DNA of 64,000 bases from JAPLJU01 sp036725345 (GTDB lineage: Bacteria; Desulfobacterota; Syntrophia; Syntrophales; UBA2192). The notes under the pieces were generated by a model. That model was not told the DNA's origin, made no database searches, and saw only the letters and a program-made list of their open reading frames with translations. The position numbers and the translations under genes were made by a program. Below, in pieces: positions 17,230 through 26,778 of this stretch. Positions within the stretch are counted from its first letter, which is position 1. Each line of letters begins with the position of its first letter. Location: NCBI GenBank assembly GCA_036725345.1, contig DAIMEJ010000004.1:1-64000 (forward strand), written 5' to 3'.

Positions 17230-19548
17230 ATGTTCCCGGAAAAGACCGATAGAACGGCAGGCGTTTTTGACTTTAAGGAGATCTCGCAGCTTTCGGAGAA
17301 ACTCGCACTCCGAAAGGCCCTGCTCGAGATCACTAACCGCATACACGCCGCCCAGAACATCAGGGAGATCCTCGTCGATCTCAAGGACGGGATCCTCTCC
17401 CTCTGCAATGCCTACATAATCTACATCTACGTGGTGGATCGGTCCAAGAATGAACTTTTTACCTATTTCCTGGCTGGATCCCAGCTCAAAGAAATCCGCG
17501 TGCCCATCAACAACACGAGCATCGCGGGCTTTGTCGCAGCCAACGCCAAGTCCGTGAACATCGCCGACGCCTACGACAAGGCGGAGCTGCAGGCCCTCCA
17601 CAAATCCCTCACCTTCGATGAAAGCTGGGACAAGAAATCAGGGTACCGGACAACCCAGGTGCTCGCCGTGCCCGTCTATCACGAGAACAACCTGATGGGC
17701 GTCGTCCAGCTCATCAACAAAAAGGGCGGCGAAAAGTTCAATGCCGAGGATCAGAGCTTCCTGGAGGAGATCGGCGAGGTCCTGGGCATCGCCTTCTACA
17801 ACCAGCAGAAGATCGTCACGCCCCGGCGAAGGACAAGGTTCGACTATCTCGTCCTGCGCGATCTCATCAAGCCGCAGGACCTGGAAAATCTCTGGATCGA
17901 GGCCAGAAGATCCGGCGAAACCGTCGAGGGCCTCCTGATCAACAAATACAAAGTTTCCAAGGAGGACATCGGCCGCTCCCTGGAGGATTTCTTCGGGTGC
18001 AAATTCGTCCAGTACAATTCCAAGCAACCGATCCCGGAGGACCTCCTCAGGGAACTGAAGAGCGATTATCTCCGCCGGGAGCTCTGGGTGCCCCTCGAGA
18101 AGACCGACGGCAAGATCCGCGTCGTCGTCGATGACCCCAACAATATCATCAAGCGGGACATCATCCAGAACCTCCTGAAAACCAAGTCCATCGAGTACTG
18201 CGTCGCCCTCCGGGAAGACATCATCAAGTTCATCAACCACTTCTATCAGTCCGGGGACGACTCCGGCCCTTCCGTCGGGGACATCCTCAAGGGCCTCGAG
18301 GTAATTCCCGAAGGACAGGAGGAGGAAGATGAGGCCGTCTCCGAGTCCGACAGCGCCATCATGCAGCTGGTCAACAAGATCATCAACGACGCCCAGTCGA
18401 GGCGCGCATCGGATATCCACATCGAGCCCAACTACGGGAAGAAAAACGTCGAGATCCGGTACCGCATCGACGGTCACTGCTCTCTCTTCCAGACCGTGCC
18501 GTACAGCTACCGGGCGGCCATCGTCTCGAGGATCAAAATCATGGCCAACCTGGACATCACCGAAAGGCGCCTGCCTCAGGACGGCAAGATTAAATTCAAG
18601 CGCCCCGGCGGACAGGAAATAGAGCTTCGCGTGGCCACGCTCCCGACCCAGGGGAATCTGGAGGATGTGGTGCTCCGAATCCTGGCCAAGGGCGAAATCA
18701 TGCGACTGGAGGACATGGGACTTTCGGAGTACAACTTCAACAACCTGTCCAGGCTCCTGACAAAGCCTTACGGCCTCATTCTCTGCGTGGGGCCCACGGG
18801 TTCGGGTAAAACAACCACCCTCCACGCGGCCGTTCACCTCATCAACACGCCGGATGTGAAGATCTGGACAATCGAGGACCCCGTCGAAATCACGCAGTCG
18901 GGCATCCGCCAGGTCCAGGTGAATCCCAAGATCGGCCTCGATTTCGCGCGGGCCATGAGGTCCTTCCTTCGCGCGGACCCCGACGTCATCATGGTCGGCG
19001 AGATGAGGGATTTCGAGACGGCCAAGATCGGCGTCGAAGCGTCACTCACGGGGCACCTTGTCTTCTCCACCCTTCACACCAACAGCGCCCCCGAGACCAT
19101 CGTGAGACTCCTCGACATGGGGATTGACCCCCTGAACTTCGCCGACTCCCTCCTGGGGATCCTCGCCCAGAGGCTGGCCCGGACGCTCTGCAAGAACTGC
19201 AAAGAGGCCTACCACCCGACGAAAGAGCAGTACGATGAACTGGTCGAGTCCTACGGGCCGGACCATTTCGCGAAACTCAACATCCCCTACGATGACGATT
19301 TCAAGCTCCACCGGGGGAAAGGCTGCGGTGATTGCGACAATACGGGTTATCGGGGCCGGACCGCCATCCACGAGCTGCTCGTCGCCACGGACAACATCAA
19401 GAGGATGATCCAGAAACACGAGACCGTCGATGTCATCCGGGAAACCGCCATCGTCGACGGCATGACCACGCTGCTGCAGGACGGCATCCTCAAAGTCCTC
19501 GAAGGCCAGACGGACTTCGAGCAGGTGCGGAGGGTCTGCATCAAGTAA
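17230..19548 (+). CDS. pilB: type IV pilus/type II secretion assembly ATPase with GAF domain
   Basis: A 772-residue PilB/GspE-type motor ATPase that powers assembly of pilin or pseudopilin fibres from the cytoplasmic face of the inner membrane. Residues 1-195 form a GAF-like sensory domain (SIAGFVAANAKSVNIADAY, then VLAVPVYHENNLMGVVQLINK), unusual for this family. An MshEN-type domain follows (about 205-265). The ATPase has Walker A GPTGSGKTTT at residue 521, an Asp box, Walker B and a His box (GHLVFSTLHTN). The zinc tetracysteine is CKNC with CGDC. No other pil genes follow. The GAF domain suggests ligand control of the motor. Confidence 0.85.
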   Translation: MFPEKTDRTAGVFDFKEISQLSEKLALRKALLEITNRIHAAQNIREILVDLKDGILSLCNAYIIYIYVVDRSKNELFTYFLAGSQLKEIRVPINNTSIAGFVAANAKSVNIADAYDKAELQALHKSLTFDESWDKKSGYRTTQVLAVPVYHENNLMGVVQLINKKGGEKFNAEDQSFLEEIGEVLGIAFYNQQKIVTPRRRTRFDYLVLRDLIKPQDLENLWIEARRSGETVEGLLINKYKVSKEDIGRSLEDFFGCKFVQYNSKQPIPEDLLRELKSDYLRRELWVPLEKTDGKIRVVVDDPNNIIKRDIIQNLLKTKSIEYCVALREDIIKFINHFYQSGDDSGPSVGDILKGLEVIPEGQEEEDEAVSESDSAIMQLVNKIINDAQSRRASDIHIEPNYGKKNVEIRYRIDGHCSLFQTVPYSYRAAIVSRIKIMANLDITERRLPQDGKIKFKRPGGQEIELRVATLPTQGNLEDVVLRILAKGEIMRLEDMGLSEYNFNNLSRLLTKPYGLILCVGPTGSGKTTTLHAAVHLINTPDVKIWTIEDPVEITQSGIRQVQVNPKIGLDFARAMRSFLRADPDVIMVGEMRDFETAKIGVEASLTGHLVFSTLHTNSAPETIVRLLDMGIDPLNFADSLLGILAQRLARTLCKNCKEAYHPTKEQYDELVESYGPDHFAKLNIPYDDDFKLHRGKGCGDCDNTGYRGRTAIHELLVATDNIKRMIQKHETVDVIRETAIVDGMTTLLQDGILKVLEGQTDFEQVRRVCIK

Positions 19549-20036
19549 GAGTGGTGAGTGGGTAGTGGTGAGTGGGGAGCAAAATAATCTCAATGCAAAA
19601 AGTTATCGAGACCTCAAGGTTTGGCAAAAGAGTATTGAGTTGGCCAGGGACCTTTACTCAAGAACACGTTCATTTCCTGAAAACGAACGTTTTGGTTTGA
19701 CGAACCAGGTGAGACGTGCCGGGGTTTCTGTTTGTTCAAACATTGCCGAGGGTCAGGCCAGACGCACCACGAAAGACTTCGTTCAGTTTTTGTATATTTC
19801 GCGTGGTAGCCTCGCTGAGCTGGATACCCAGTTGACGCTTTCTAACAAGCTGGGATATCTGGACGAAGAAAATTATAAAAAGCTACTCGCCCAGATTGAC
19901 GAAACTCAGCGGATGCTTTTCAGCATGATAACAAAGTTGGGCGGATCGCGGTAAGACGCATTCTAAGCACCAACCCTACTGGTTCTTAATTCGATATTTC
20001 ATTCCTGCTCACCACTCACCACTCTTCACTCTTCAC
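19549..20036. repeat. inverted-repeat cassette carrying a four-helix-bundle gene
   Basis: The left arm at 19549-19580 is made of degenerate GAGTGGTGAGTGG units. The right arm at 20007-20036 is the inverted form (CACCACTCACCACTC). Together they enclose exactly one gene, 19565-19954. The left arm begins at the base after the pilB stop, and the right arm contains the mutS stop codon (20033-20035). This looks like an inserted unit. Confidence 0.6.
19565..19954 (+). CDS. four-helix-bundle protein (S23/IVS-like)
   Basis: 129 residues of the family found as intervening-sequence proteins of 23S rRNA genes and as free genes in many bacteria. Its marks are YRDLKVWQKSIELA near the start, LTNQVRRAGVSVCSNIAEG in the middle and YISRGSLAELDTQL. 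The fold is a helical bundle that assembles as a pentamer in the family and may bind nucleic acid; the function is unsettled. The GTG start at 19565 lies within the left repeat arm, so the first residues come from repeat DNA. A second copy is at 35822-36223. Confidence 0.8.
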   Translation: MVSGEQNNLNAKSYRDLKVWQKSIELARDLYSRTRSFPENERFGLTNQVRRAGVSVCSNIAEGQARRTTKDFVQFLYISRGSLAELDTQLTLSNKLGYLDEENYKKLLAQIDETQRMLFSMITKLGGSR

Positions 20037-22660
20037 TTTTTCTTTAACTTCTCCTGCCACTCCCCGAGTTTGATCATCGCCTCCACGGGGGTCATGTTGG
20101 AAACATCGAGGTCCGCAAGATCAGCCAGGACGACATTCTCCTCGTCGGCAAAAAGGCTCAGCTGGCCGCTTCTGGACCCTCGCGCTTCCTTCCGGCGCCG
20201 GGCGATGGTGGGCATGCCGATCTCGTCGAACTCGCCCTTCTCGAGGTTTTCCAGGACCTCCTTCGCCCGCAGGATTACGTCATCCGGGACGCCGGCGAGG
20301 CGGGCGACGGCGATACCGTAACTTCGATTCGTCGAACCCTTCATGATCCTCCGGAGAAAAATGATTTTGTCCCCCCACTCCTTGACGGCCACGTAGTAGT
20401 TCTTCACGCCGTCGCGGGTCAGGGCCATATCGGTCAGCTGGTGATAGTGGGTGGCAAATAGGGTCCGGGCGCCCAGGCGCTCGGAGTCGTGAATGAACTC
20501 CGCCACGGCCCAGGCGATGCTCAGACCGTCGAAGGTGCTCGTGCCCCTCCCCACCTCGTCCAGCAGGATGAGACTCCGCGCGGTGGCGTTCCGGAGGATG
20601 CTCGCGACCTCCGTCATTTCAACCATGAAGGTGCTCTGACCGCGGGCGAGACTGTCGGCAGCCCCTACACGGGTGAAAATCCGGTCCACGATGCCGATCC
20701 TGGCCTCCCGCGCCGGGACGAAGCTCCCCATTTGAGCCAGGATCACGATGAGGGCCACCTGCCTGATGTAGGTGGACTTTCCCGCCATGTTGGGACCCGT
20801 GATGATCAGGAAGCGGTCGCCGTCGAGATCGAGGAAAGTGTCGTTCGGCACAAAGCCTTCGGCAAGGGGCATCCTCTCCACGACGGGGTGCCTCCCCTCG
20901 CGGATCTCGATTACGTCCCCGTCATCGACATTCGGCATCCGGTAATTGTGGCGCTCGGCAACCTCACCCAGGGACACGACGGCGTCGAGGTCGGCCAGCT
21001 TCGAGGCCGTGGACTGGAGCCGCCGGATGTGCCGGGCGACCTCGTCCCTGACCCGGATGAAGAGATCGTATTCCCGCTGCCTCCTCTTTTCCTCGGCATT
21101 GAGGACGGTGACCTCATACTCCTTGAGTTCCTGGTTGATGTAGCGCTCGGCGTTCACCAGGGTCTGCTTCCGGACATAGTCGCCGGGAACGGCGTGGCTG
21201 TGGGTTTTCGTCACCTCGATATAATAGCCGAAGACGTTGTTGAACCCCACCTTGAGAGAAGAAATCCCCGTTCGTTTTTTTTCCTTTTCCTCGAGCGCTG
21301 CGATCCATCGCCTGCCATCCCGGGTGATCGAGATAAGCCCGTCCAGTTCTCTGTCATAACCTTCCCGGATGATGCCCCCCTCCCGGATGGTCATCGGCGG
21401 ATCCTCCGCGATGGCCGCTTCGATGAGCCCGGCGATGTCGGGCATTTCATCGATCCCGTCGCGGATACCCGCCATGAGGGGTGAATCGAAATCACGCAGA
21501 AGCTTTCTCACGGCCGGAAGATTTTTTAGAGACATGCCAAGGGCGTTCAGGTCCCGTGCATTCGCCACCCCGATGGAAATCCTCCCCGCCAGCCGCTCGA
21601 TGTCATAGATACCCTTGAGCGTCTCCCGCAGGTCACGCCGGGCGAGGTGTTCGTCCTTGACCTCCGAGACGGCCGCCAGACGCTCGCGGATCCGCCCGGG
21701 GACGACCAGGGGGTAGTTGAGCCACCAGCGCAGCCGCCTGCCGCCCATGGCGGTTACCGTTTCGTCGAGAACATGAAAGAGAGTCCCCTCCCTGCGGCCG
21801 CCCTGGATCGTGGCGAAGAGTTCCAAGTTCATCCGGGCATTTTCATCCAGAATGAGGGCGTTTCCCTGCTGATACCACCGGATGTCCGTGATGTGGCCGA
21901 CATCTTCTTTCTGGGTTTCCCTGACATAGCGGAGGACGGCTCCCGCCGCGGATGCCATGGCAGGGTGCCGCCCCGCATCGATCCGCAAAAGCGTCTCGGC
22001 GGGAAAGTAGCTCCGGAGGATTGCTTCCGAAGCGGCCGGATCGAAATACTCCGGCGGGAAATAATTGACGACGCAGGAACCGAGGTCCCGGCAGAGGGCC
22101 TTCTGGAAAGAACCGCCCCGGAGGCTCTCCTCGAGGACGATCTCCCTGAAGCCGTGACCGGCTACCTCGTCGAGGAAGAAATCACGGTCCTCGGCTTCCA
22201 TCACCCAGAAATCACCCGTCGAGATGTCGATGAAAGCCAGGCCGAAGAGAGAATCCCGCAAGGCAATCCCGGCCAGGAAGTTGTTTTCCTTGGCCTCCAG
22301 GTTTTCCGCGTCGACGACGAGCCCGGGCGTGATGACGCGGACGACCTCCCGCCTGACGATGCCCTTCGCCTCCCGCGGGTCTTCCACCTGCTCGCAGATG
22401 GCCACCTTGAACCCCTTTTCGATGAGCTTCGCGATATAGGAAGAGGCCGCGTGGTAGGGAACACCGCAGAGGGGGACGCTGTCTTCCTTGCCCTTGTTGC
22501 GGGACGTGAGGGTAATCTCCAGGACTTTAGAGGCCACCACGGCGTCCTCGAAGAACATCTCGTAGAAGTCACCCATCCTGAAGAAGAGGATGCAGTCCTT
22601 GTGTTTCTCCTTGATCTCGAGGTACTGCCGCATGGCCGGCGTGAGGCTCGTCATTCCCAC
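20033..22660 (-). CDS. mutS: DNA mismatch repair protein MutS
   Basis: 875 residues, the usual MutS length. The N-terminal mismatch-recognition domain carries the Phe-x-Glu clamp in MGDFYEMFFEDA. The connector, lever and clamp domains follow. The C-terminal ABC-type ATPase has Walker A GPNMAGKSTYIRQ at about residue 620, the DEVGRGTSTFDGLSIAWA block and FATHYHQL. It binds mispairs and recruits MutL. The end, KLKKK, is directly followed by repeat DNA that supplies the stop. It overlaps the upstream membrane-protein gene by 10 bp, so the two are translated together. Confidence 0.97.
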   Translation of the reverse strand: MGMTSLTPAMRQYLEIKEKHKDCILFFRMGDFYEMFFEDAVVASKVLEITLTSRNKGKEDSVPLCGVPYHAASSYIAKLIEKGFKVAICEQVEDPREAKGIVRREVVRVITPGLVVDAENLEAKENNFLAGIALRDSLFGLAFIDISTGDFWVMEAEDRDFFLDEVAGHGFREIVLEESLRGGSFQKALCRDLGSCVVNYFPPEYFDPAASEAILRSYFPAETLLRIDAGRHPAMASAAGAVLRYVRETQKEDVGHITDIRWYQQGNALILDENARMNLELFATIQGGRREGTLFHVLDETVTAMGGRRLRWWLNYPLVVPGRIRERLAAVSEVKDEHLARRDLRETLKGIYDIERLAGRISIGVANARDLNALGMSLKNLPAVRKLLRDFDSPLMAGIRDGIDEMPDIAGLIEAAIAEDPPMTIREGGIIREGYDRELDGLISITRDGRRWIAALEEKEKKRTGISSLKVGFNNVFGYYIEVTKTHSHAVPGDYVRKQTLVNAERYINQELKEYEVTVLNAEEKRRQREYDLFIRVRDEVARHIRRLQSTASKLADLDAVVSLGEVAERHNYRMPNVDDGDVIEIREGRHPVVERMPLAEGFVPNDTFLDLDGDRFLIITGPNMAGKSTYIRQVALIVILAQMGSFVPAREARIGIVDRIFTRVGAADSLARGQSTFMVEMTEVASILRNATARSLILLDEVGRGTSTFDGLSIAWAVAEFIHDSERLGARTLFATHYHQLTDMALTRDGVKNYYVAVKEWGDKIIFLRRIMKGSTNRSYGIAVARLAGVPDDVILRAKEVLENLEKGEFDEIGMPTIARRRKEARGSRSGQLSLFADEENVVLADLADLDVSNMTPVEAMIKLGEWQEKLKKK

Positions 22661-23061
22661 CTGTTTCCCCGCTTCTTGAGATCGATGGCTTTTTCTTCCT
22701 GGATGGAAACGACCTTGCCGCGGTCACTGATGAAGGTTGTGAGCAGCCAGCTCACAATACTGATGATGATCGAACCCCACAGGGCCGGCCAGAACCCCCG
22801 GACGTCGAAGCCGGGAATCAGGCCCGAAACCATCATGAGCAACGCGGCGTTGATGACAAAGGTGAAGAGCCCGAGCGTCAAAATATTGACAGGAAGGGTC
22901 AGAATGATGATAATGGGACGCAGGATGACATTCAGAACGCCCAGGATGGCGGCGGCCGCCAGGGCGGACCAGAAACTGGTGACGGAGATTCCCTGCAGCA
23001 TGTAGGACGCCGCCAGGATGGCCGCCGTCAGGACAAGCCAGCGTATGAGCAGTCCGATCAT
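22651..23061 (-). CDS. phage holin family 4-like membrane protein
   Basis: 136 residues with four hydrophobic segments. The pattern matches the small Phage_holin_4_2/DUF360 membrane proteins (ILGVLNVILRPIIIILTLPVNILTLGLFTFVINAALL). These are chromosomal, not phage, and their function is unknown. The charged C-terminal tail ends in KKRGNRWE. It is upstream of mutS, with a 10-bp overlap. Confidence 0.85.
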   Translation of the reverse strand: MIGLLIRWLVLTAAILAASYMLQGISVTSFWSALAAAAILGVLNVILRPIIIILTLPVNILTLGLFTFVINAALLMMVSGLIPGFDVRGFWPALWGSIIISIVSWLLTTFISDRGKVVSIQEEKAIDLKKRGNRWE

Positions 23062-23320
23062 AATGCTCCTCCTTCAATTAAAAAAGTGCACCCGGCTGAA
23101 CAGTGTTTGGGAAGGCCCGGCGTGCTTAGAGGGGTACCAAAGGTTTTGAATTCTAATCCTTCGGCCGCGTAATGATCAAGGGGCAATTTCCCGGCCGCGC
23201 GAGTACAAAAATAGGTTGAAAAACAGGACTCAAAGAAATAAAGTTCCTCTCCATTGCACCCCTGCGTGTTTACAAAGACGCAGAACGCCTTTACGGTAGT
23301 CGAGACTTTTGTCCTGATCC

Positions 23321-25279
23321 ATGGCCGTCATGGGAAAAACGATCACGCAGAAAATCATCGAAACTCATCTTGTCTCCGGACGCTTTGATCCAGGCGAGGA
23401 GGTCGCCTTGAGGGTTGACCAGACGCTCACCCAGGACGCAACGGGGACCATGGCCTACCTGCATCTCGAGGCGATGAAAATCGACGGGGTCAAAACGGAA
23501 CTGTCGGTCAGCTACATCGATCACAACACGACCCAGATCGGATTTGAGAATGCAGACGATCATCGCTACCTCCTGAGTGTCGCCCGGAGATACGGGGTTT
23601 ATTTCTCCCGGGCCGGAAACGGCATCTGCCACCAGGTGCATCTCGAGCGCTTCGGCAGACCGGGGAAGACCCTCCTCGGCTCCGACAGCCACACCTCCAC
23701 GGCGGGGGCTCTGGGCATGCTCGCCGTGGGTGCCGGCGGCCTCGACGTCGCGCTCGCCATGGCCGGGGAGCCTTTTTACTTCGACTGCCCCCGCGTGATC
23801 CGGATCAACCTGACGGGAAAGCTGGCGCCATGGGTGTCCGCCAAGGACATCATTCTCAGGGTCCTGGAGATTTTCACCACGAAAGGCAACGTGGGATATG
23901 TTTTCGAGTACGGCGGCGACGGCCTTTCCACGCTCTCCGTCCCGGAAAGGGCGACCATCGCCAACATGGGCGCCGAGTGCGGTGTGACGACCTCCATCTT
24001 TCCCGGCGACGAAATGACAAGGCGGTTCCTCCGCGCCGAGGGCCGGGAGAAAGACTGGTCCGAGATCAAACCCGACGCCGATGCCCTCTACGAAAAAACC
24101 GTCGAGATCAACCTCTCGGAAATCGTACCCATGATGGCAAGACCCCACAGTCCGGACAACGTGGACCCGGTGGCAAAGGCCGGGGGAATTCCCGTGAGCC
24201 AGGTCTGCATAGGAAGTTGCACGAACTCCTCCTACAAGGATCTCGTCACCGTCGCGAAAATTCTCAGGGGAAAACACGTCCACGAGGGCGTAAGTCTTGT
24301 GGTCACCCCCGGCTCCAGGCAGGTTCTGGAAAACCTCACGAAAGACGGCTACCTTGCCGATTTCCTCGGGGCCGGGGCGAGATTGACGGAAAGCGCCTGC
24401 GGGTTCTGCATCGGCGCCAGCCACAGCCCCGAATCCGGCGGCGTCTCGGTTCGAACATCGAACCGTAACTTTCCGGGCCGGTCCGGCACGGCGGATGCGG
24501 AGGTTTATCTGACAAGCCCCGAGACGGCCGCGGCGGCCGCCTTGACGGGGAGACTCATCGACCCGCGGAACATGCCCCTGCCCTGCCCCGGGGCGGAAGC
24601 ACCCGAACGTTTTTACGTCAGCGACGACATGATCGTCAAGCCCATACCCGCCGCGGAGAGGGCTTCCGTCAGGATCATCCGCGGACCGAACATCGGGAAA
24701 CCCCCGGAAAACGATCCTCTGCCCGCCGACATCTCCGGCGAGGCGGCCATCAAGGTGGGCGACCAGATCACGACGGACCACATCATGCCCGCCGGCCCGA
24801 GGATGAAATACCGCTCCAACATACCCAAATACGCGGAGTTCGTTTTTGAGAGCCTGGACAAAAAGTTTTACAGGCGTGCGATGAAGAACCGGAAGGCCGG
24901 GAAACACAACATCATCATCGCGGGTCTTTCCTATGGACAGGGCTCCTCCCGGGAGCACGCGGCCCTCTGCCCCATGTATCTCGGCGTCAAGGCGGTGATT
25001 GCAAAATCCTTCGAGCGGATCCACGCCGCCAACCTTATCAACTTCGGCATCCTGCCCCTGACCTTCAAGGACGAAAAAGCTTACGACGGCATCGAACAGG
25101 GGGACCGGCTTGACATTCCCGGCATAAGAAAGATCCTCGAAGCGGGCGGGGCGATCATGGTCAGGAACACGACGAGGGGGCTCCACTTCGAGGCCGCCTG
25201 CAGCCTGTCCCGGCGGCAGAGAGACATCCTTCTGGCCGGAGGCGCTTTGAATCTGGCGAAGAAAAAACGACTGGAATGA
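23321..25279 (+). CDS. acnA: aconitate hydratase
   Basis: 652 residues, about the length of the short bacterial aconitase/homoaconitase-like subfamily with all domains fused. It interconverts citrate and isocitrate using a [4Fe-4S] cluster. The cluster ligands are Cys300 (GSCTNSS), Cys360 and Cys363 (ACGFCIG). The swivelling domain carries GDQITTDHI and YGQGSSREHAA. The start may be the ATG at 23321 or 23330 (MGKTIT); neither has a strong ribosome-binding site. Isocitrate dehydrogenase follows 125 bp later, so two successive steps of the oxidative TCA branch are encoded together. The stop lies within a repeat hairpin. Confidence 0.9.
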   Translation: MAVMGKTITQKIIETHLVSGRFDPGEEVALRVDQTLTQDATGTMAYLHLEAMKIDGVKTELSVSYIDHNTTQIGFENADDHRYLLSVARRYGVYFSRAGNGICHQVHLERFGRPGKTLLGSDSHTSTAGALGMLAVGAGGLDVALAMAGEPFYFDCPRVIRINLTGKLAPWVSAKDIILRVLEIFTTKGNVGYVFEYGGDGLSTLSVPERATIANMGAECGVTTSIFPGDEMTRRFLRAEGREKDWSEIKPDADALYEKTVEINLSEIVPMMARPHSPDNVDPVAKAGGIPVSQVCIGSCTNSSYKDLVTVAKILRGKHVHEGVSLVVTPGSRQVLENLTKDGYLADFLGAGARLTESACGFCIGASHSPESGGVSVRTSNRNFPGRSGTADAEVYLTSPETAAAAALTGRLIDPRNMPLPCPGAEAPERFYVSDDMIVKPIPAAERASVRIIRGPNIGKPPENDPLPADISGEAAIKVGDQITTDHIMPAGPRMKYRSNIPKYAEFVFESLDKKFYRRAMKNRKAGKHNIIIAGLSYGQGSSREHAALCPMYLGVKAVIAKSFERIHAANLINFGILPLTFKDEKAYDGIEQGDRLDIPGIRKILEAGGAIMVRNTTRGLHFEAACSLSRRQRDILLAGGALNLAKKKRLE

Positions 25280-25368
25280 TGGAATGATGGAAAGTTGGAA
25301 TAATGGGTTTCTGAATTAAAAAAGATTTTCCCAACACCTCATTATTCCAATATTCCATTGTTCCAGAG
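25272..25368. repeat. gene-less hairpin of GGAATAATGG repeats
   Basis: The left half has tandem GGAATGATGGAATGATGG-like units and the right half the inverted CATTATTCCAATATTCC form, separated by an AT-rich spacer. The acnA stop is in the left half. The sequence type equals the flanks of the four-helix-bundle cassette at 35762-36281. Confidence 0.7.
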
Positions 25369-25404
25369 TCTGCGGTTGATAGAACTCAGCGGAGAGAACC
25401 AGGC

Positions 25405-26628
25405 ATGTCACGAACCAAAGTCAAAGTGATCTCTCCCATCGTGGAGATGGACGGCGACGAGATGACCCGGGTCATGTGGAAGATGGTCAAGGAGAAACTC
25501 CTCCTGCCCCATCTTGACATGAACGTGCAATATTACGACCTCCACATCAAGCATCGTGACGAAACAAATGACCGGGTCACGGTGGAGGCCGCAAGGGCCA
25601 TCCTCCGGCATGGGGTGGGGGTGAAGTGCGCCACCATCACGCCGAACCGGGACCGCGTCCGGGAGTACGGACTCAAGCGGATATGGAAGAGTCCGAACGC
25701 GACGATCCGAACCATGCTCGACGGAACGGTCTTCCGAAAGCCCGTCCTCGTGAAAAATATCCGGCCTTTCGTCTCCCCCTGGAAAAGGCCCATCACCGTC
25801 GGGCGGCACGCCTACGGCGATGTCTACGACAACGCGGAAATCCGCGTGCGCGGTGAAGGCAGGGCGGAGCTTTTCTTCACACCCGCCGATGGAAGACCGA
25901 TCAGGATGAAGATCAAGGATTTCAAAGGGCCGGGTATTCTTCAGGGCATCCATAACACCGACGAATCCATATCGGGCTTCGCCCGCGCCTGCTTCACCTT
26001 CGCTTTAGACCAGAAGATGGACCTCTGGTTCAGCACGAAGGACACCATCTCGAAGACCTACGATGCCCGCTTCAGGGACATCTTCGAGGCGGAGTACGAA
26101 CAGAACTGGAAAGAGAAGTTTGAGGCAGCAGGGATTCGGTATTTCTTCACCCTCATCGACGACGCTGCGGCAAGAATCATCCGCTCCGAAGGGGGGATGC
26201 TCTGGGCCCTGAAGAACTACGACGGCGACGTCATGTCGGACATGATCGCGTCGGCCTTCGGAAGCCTCGCCATGATGACCTCCGTTCTCGTTTCGCCGGG
26301 GGGACATTTTGAATACGAAGCCGCCCACGGCACCGTTCAGCGGCATTACTACAATCATCTGAAAGGGGAAACAACATCCACCAACTCCATGGCTCTCATC
26401 TTCGCCTGGACAGGGTGCCTGCGCAAGCGCGGGGAACTCGACGGCACACCCGCCGTCGTCCGCTTCGCGGACAGGCTCGAGAAGGCGGCGATTAAGACGG
26501 TGGAGAGCGGCATCATGACCGGCGATCTCCTCGCCGTGGCCAGGAAAAGCCCGTCGAACAGACAGGTCACAACGGAAGGATTCATAGACGCAATCGCCGA
26601 GATGCTGCAGCGCATTATCAGAAAGTAG
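25405..26628 (+). CDS. icd: NADP-dependent isocitrate dehydrogenase
   Basis: 407 residues, of the homodimeric eukaryote-like type II family. It oxidises isocitrate to 2-oxoglutarate. Family marks are EMDGDEMTRVMW at the N-terminus, KSPNATIRTMLDGTVFR with the substrate-binding Ser/Asn/Arg residues, RHAYGDVYDN, the metal-binding Asp in LIDDAAA and DGDVMSDM, and AAHGTVQRHY for the cofactor. A GGAGAGAACC site precedes the ATG. It pairs with the aconitase upstream. Confidence 0.93.
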   Translation: MSRTKVKVISPIVEMDGDEMTRVMWKMVKEKLLLPHLDMNVQYYDLHIKHRDETNDRVTVEAARAILRHGVGVKCATITPNRDRVREYGLKRIWKSPNATIRTMLDGTVFRKPVLVKNIRPFVSPWKRPITVGRHAYGDVYDNAEIRVRGEGRAELFFTPADGRPIRMKIKDFKGPGILQGIHNTDESISGFARACFTFALDQKMDLWFSTKDTISKTYDARFRDIFEAEYEQNWKEKFEAAGIRYFFTLIDDAAARIIRSEGGMLWALKNYDGDVMSDMIASAFGSLAMMTSVLVSPGGHFEYEAAHGTVQRHYYNHLKGETTSTNSMALIFAWTGCLRKRGELDGTPAVVRFADRLEKAAIKTVESGIMTGDLLAVARKSPSNRQVTTEGFIDAIAEMLQRIIRK

Positions 26629-26649
26629 AGGATGGCGAAGTCGGAGATA

Positions 26650-26778
26650 CTGGAATAATGGGGTATTGGAATATTGGGTTTTTTTGTTACCCATCATTCC
26701 ATGATTCCACCACCTCATCATTCCAGTTTTAACCATTAGCCTTTTGCCTTTAGCCTGGAGCCTTTAACCATTTGCCCT
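26650..26778. repeat. hairpin of GGAATAATGG repeats plus GCCTTTAGCC block
   Basis: 26650-26727 is an inverted pair (TGGAATAATGGGG to CACCTCATCATTCCAG) around a short T-rich loop. 26731-26776 is a run of degenerate units like CATTAGCCTTTTGCCTTTAGCC. The second kind recurs at 50333-50360 and 51576-51665. Confidence 0.65.

Noticed and set aside
17638..18837. Minus-strand 399-aa frame inside pilB
   Set aside because: It is a high-GC shadow frame; the plus strand has complete ATPase motifs.
23291..25186. Minus-strand 631-aa frame inside acnA
   Set aside because: It lies opposite a complete aconitase with its cluster ligands and has no family pattern.
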